A stretch of 64,000 bases of DNA, from positions 1 to 64,000 of the forward strand of contig JAESUZ010003401.1 of assembly GCA_017311185.1 (NCBI GenBank). Reading direction: 5' to 3'. Source of the DNA: Proteles cristata cristata. Lineage: Eukaryota; Chordata; Mammalia; Carnivora; Hyaenidae. The position numbers were made by a program, and so were the translations under genes. Position 1 is the stretch's first letter; each line of letters opens with the position of its first letter. Below are positions 62,831-64,000 of the stretch, piece by piece. Under the pieces are notes generated by a model. That model searched no databases and was not told where the DNA came from. It worked only from the letters and a program-made list of their open reading frames with translations.

Positions 62831-64000
62831 TAAAAAAAAATTTAAACATAGAAGAATATACCAGATTGATGTTAACTAGGCTTACATGGATGCAGTACAC
62901 ATATGTGTCTACCCCTTATGTTGTGCACCTGAAACTAACAGAATGTTAGATGTCAATTACGTGTGAATTTTGTAAAAGTTAAAAAAAAAATTCTGGACGC
63001 CCAGCTTAGTTTGAATTTCAGATAAACAATGAATAATCTTAAAGTGTAAGTGTGTCCTGTACAACAGCTATCTTAAATTCCCCATAGCTGCTGTTTTCTC
63101 CCCAGTTTTTTTTTTTTTTCGTTTCTCCTACAAATCAATAGCAGGAAGAAAAATAAGCAGTTTAGCTCCTGCGTCCTCTCCAAGGAAACGGAGTTGATTG
63201 TCCATGGGGTAGATTTATCTCCCAGGATTATTGCGTGGATTAAATGAGCTAATGGAAATGAAAGCCCTGAGCACCCAGGAGCTGCTCAATAAACGTTACT
63301 TTCCTTCCCTCCTGAAACATCAAAAACTTTCAGACATCCTCAGCCCCGCTGTGGCTCCGAGATAAAATGCAGCTGACCCTCTGCCCGCTGAATGTCCTTT
63401 TTATTTTAGGAACTAAAATAGTAACTACAATTTTATTAAAAGGAGAAGACATGGTTAACAAAAATCCAGGCGGTACAAAATGGTATAGGACGTAAAGGAA
63501 ATCTCTCCCCATCGCAGGCCACAGTCCTCCACTTCCTCTCCCTAGAGGCAACCGCTGTTACCAATTTATCCCTTCCAAAAGAGTTCTATGCATATGTATG
63601 CCTATATATAACCCTCTTTTTTCCCACCAGTGTGAACATACTAGATGTACTGTTCTGCACCTTCGCACGCTATTTTTAGCTTCTAATTGCCTGGCTGCAG
63701 TGGGATACAGGCGGTGGATCCTGAGGGTCCTTATGAAAAACAGCCCTTTGAAACTCGTTGCTACCGCTATTGTAAGGATGTTGTCAAGGATGTCGTTCAT
63801 TGTATCCCACAGCATCCTCTCTGAGGACCCCCGGGAGGAATTCCTGTCTGATCTGAGTACTAAGAACAGTCGCCCTTCTGAGCAATGAGTTTGTTTTTAT
63901 CTCCTGGACATTGTGAATTGTGCAACAACAAGGTTTCCCCTTTCCTGTTGGCTGCTAGAAAGCTTATAGCCAACTTTTGGGCCCATCCCTCGCGGGAGCA
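62831..64000. other. Intergenic, L1 remnants, no gene seen
   Basis: About 62850-62980 resembles an old L1 3' end (GTTGTGCACCTGAAACTAAC). About 63430-63680 resembles another antisense L1 3' part (GAGGCAACCGCTGTTACCAA). The rest is unique. Confidence 0.5.

Noticed and set aside
46746..64000. Exons of TSC22D3, the next gene expected from human Xq22.3
   Set aside because: No TSC-box, leucine-zipper or other recognisable TSC22D3 coding sequence is visible; the gene probably lies beyond the window.

Overview
The window is a 64 kb stretch of a carnivore, almost certainly felid, X chromosome. The taxonomic signal is the abundance of tRNA-derived SINEs whose head reads GGGGCGCCTGGGTGGCTCAG and whose body carries intact pol III box A/B motifs. 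This is the cat-type CAN-SINE rather than the dog type. L1 3' ends of the carnivore type are also present. Two genes that are neighbours at human Xq22.3 appear in the same order and on the same strand.

Layout. 1-2653 is FRMPD3 intron, mostly an old antisense L1 with one SINE. 2654-8088 holds the last two coding exons of FRMPD3 (about 1272 C-terminal residues; the FERM and PDZ domains lie outside the window). The FRMPD3 3' UTR follows to a poly(A) signal at 9627. 9.65-23.7 kb is intergenic and SINE-rich, including a three-copy SINE array and a three-level SINE nest. 23.7-46.74 kb is the complete PRPS1 gene: a GC-rich promoter, seven coding exons with consensus splice sites encoding 318 residues with no break, and a 3' UTR of about 1 kb. 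46.75-64 kb is gene-free as far as I can see and is built from SINEs, ancient L1, L2-like and Tigger fragments, one candidate solo LTR, and one young betaretrovirus-like insertion.

The most unusual object is that retroviral insertion (56762-58394). It has one full 877-bp LTR, a tRNA-Lys3 primer binding site, a leader and the start of gag, all on the minus strand. Its far end is not the expected second LTR. Instead it is a 99-bp, apparently identical, inverted copy of the first bases of U3, so both outer ends of the insertion are U3 termini. A perfect 6-bp direct repeat (GTGAAG) flanks it, which suggests integrase inserted an already rearranged DNA.

The two genes have unrelated roles. PRPS1 is a housekeeping enzyme making PRPP for nucleotide synthesis. 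FRMPD3 is a large scaffold-type protein. Repeat family names below the level of SINE, L1, Tigger and MLT1 come from memory of consensus sequences and were not confirmed by a search.
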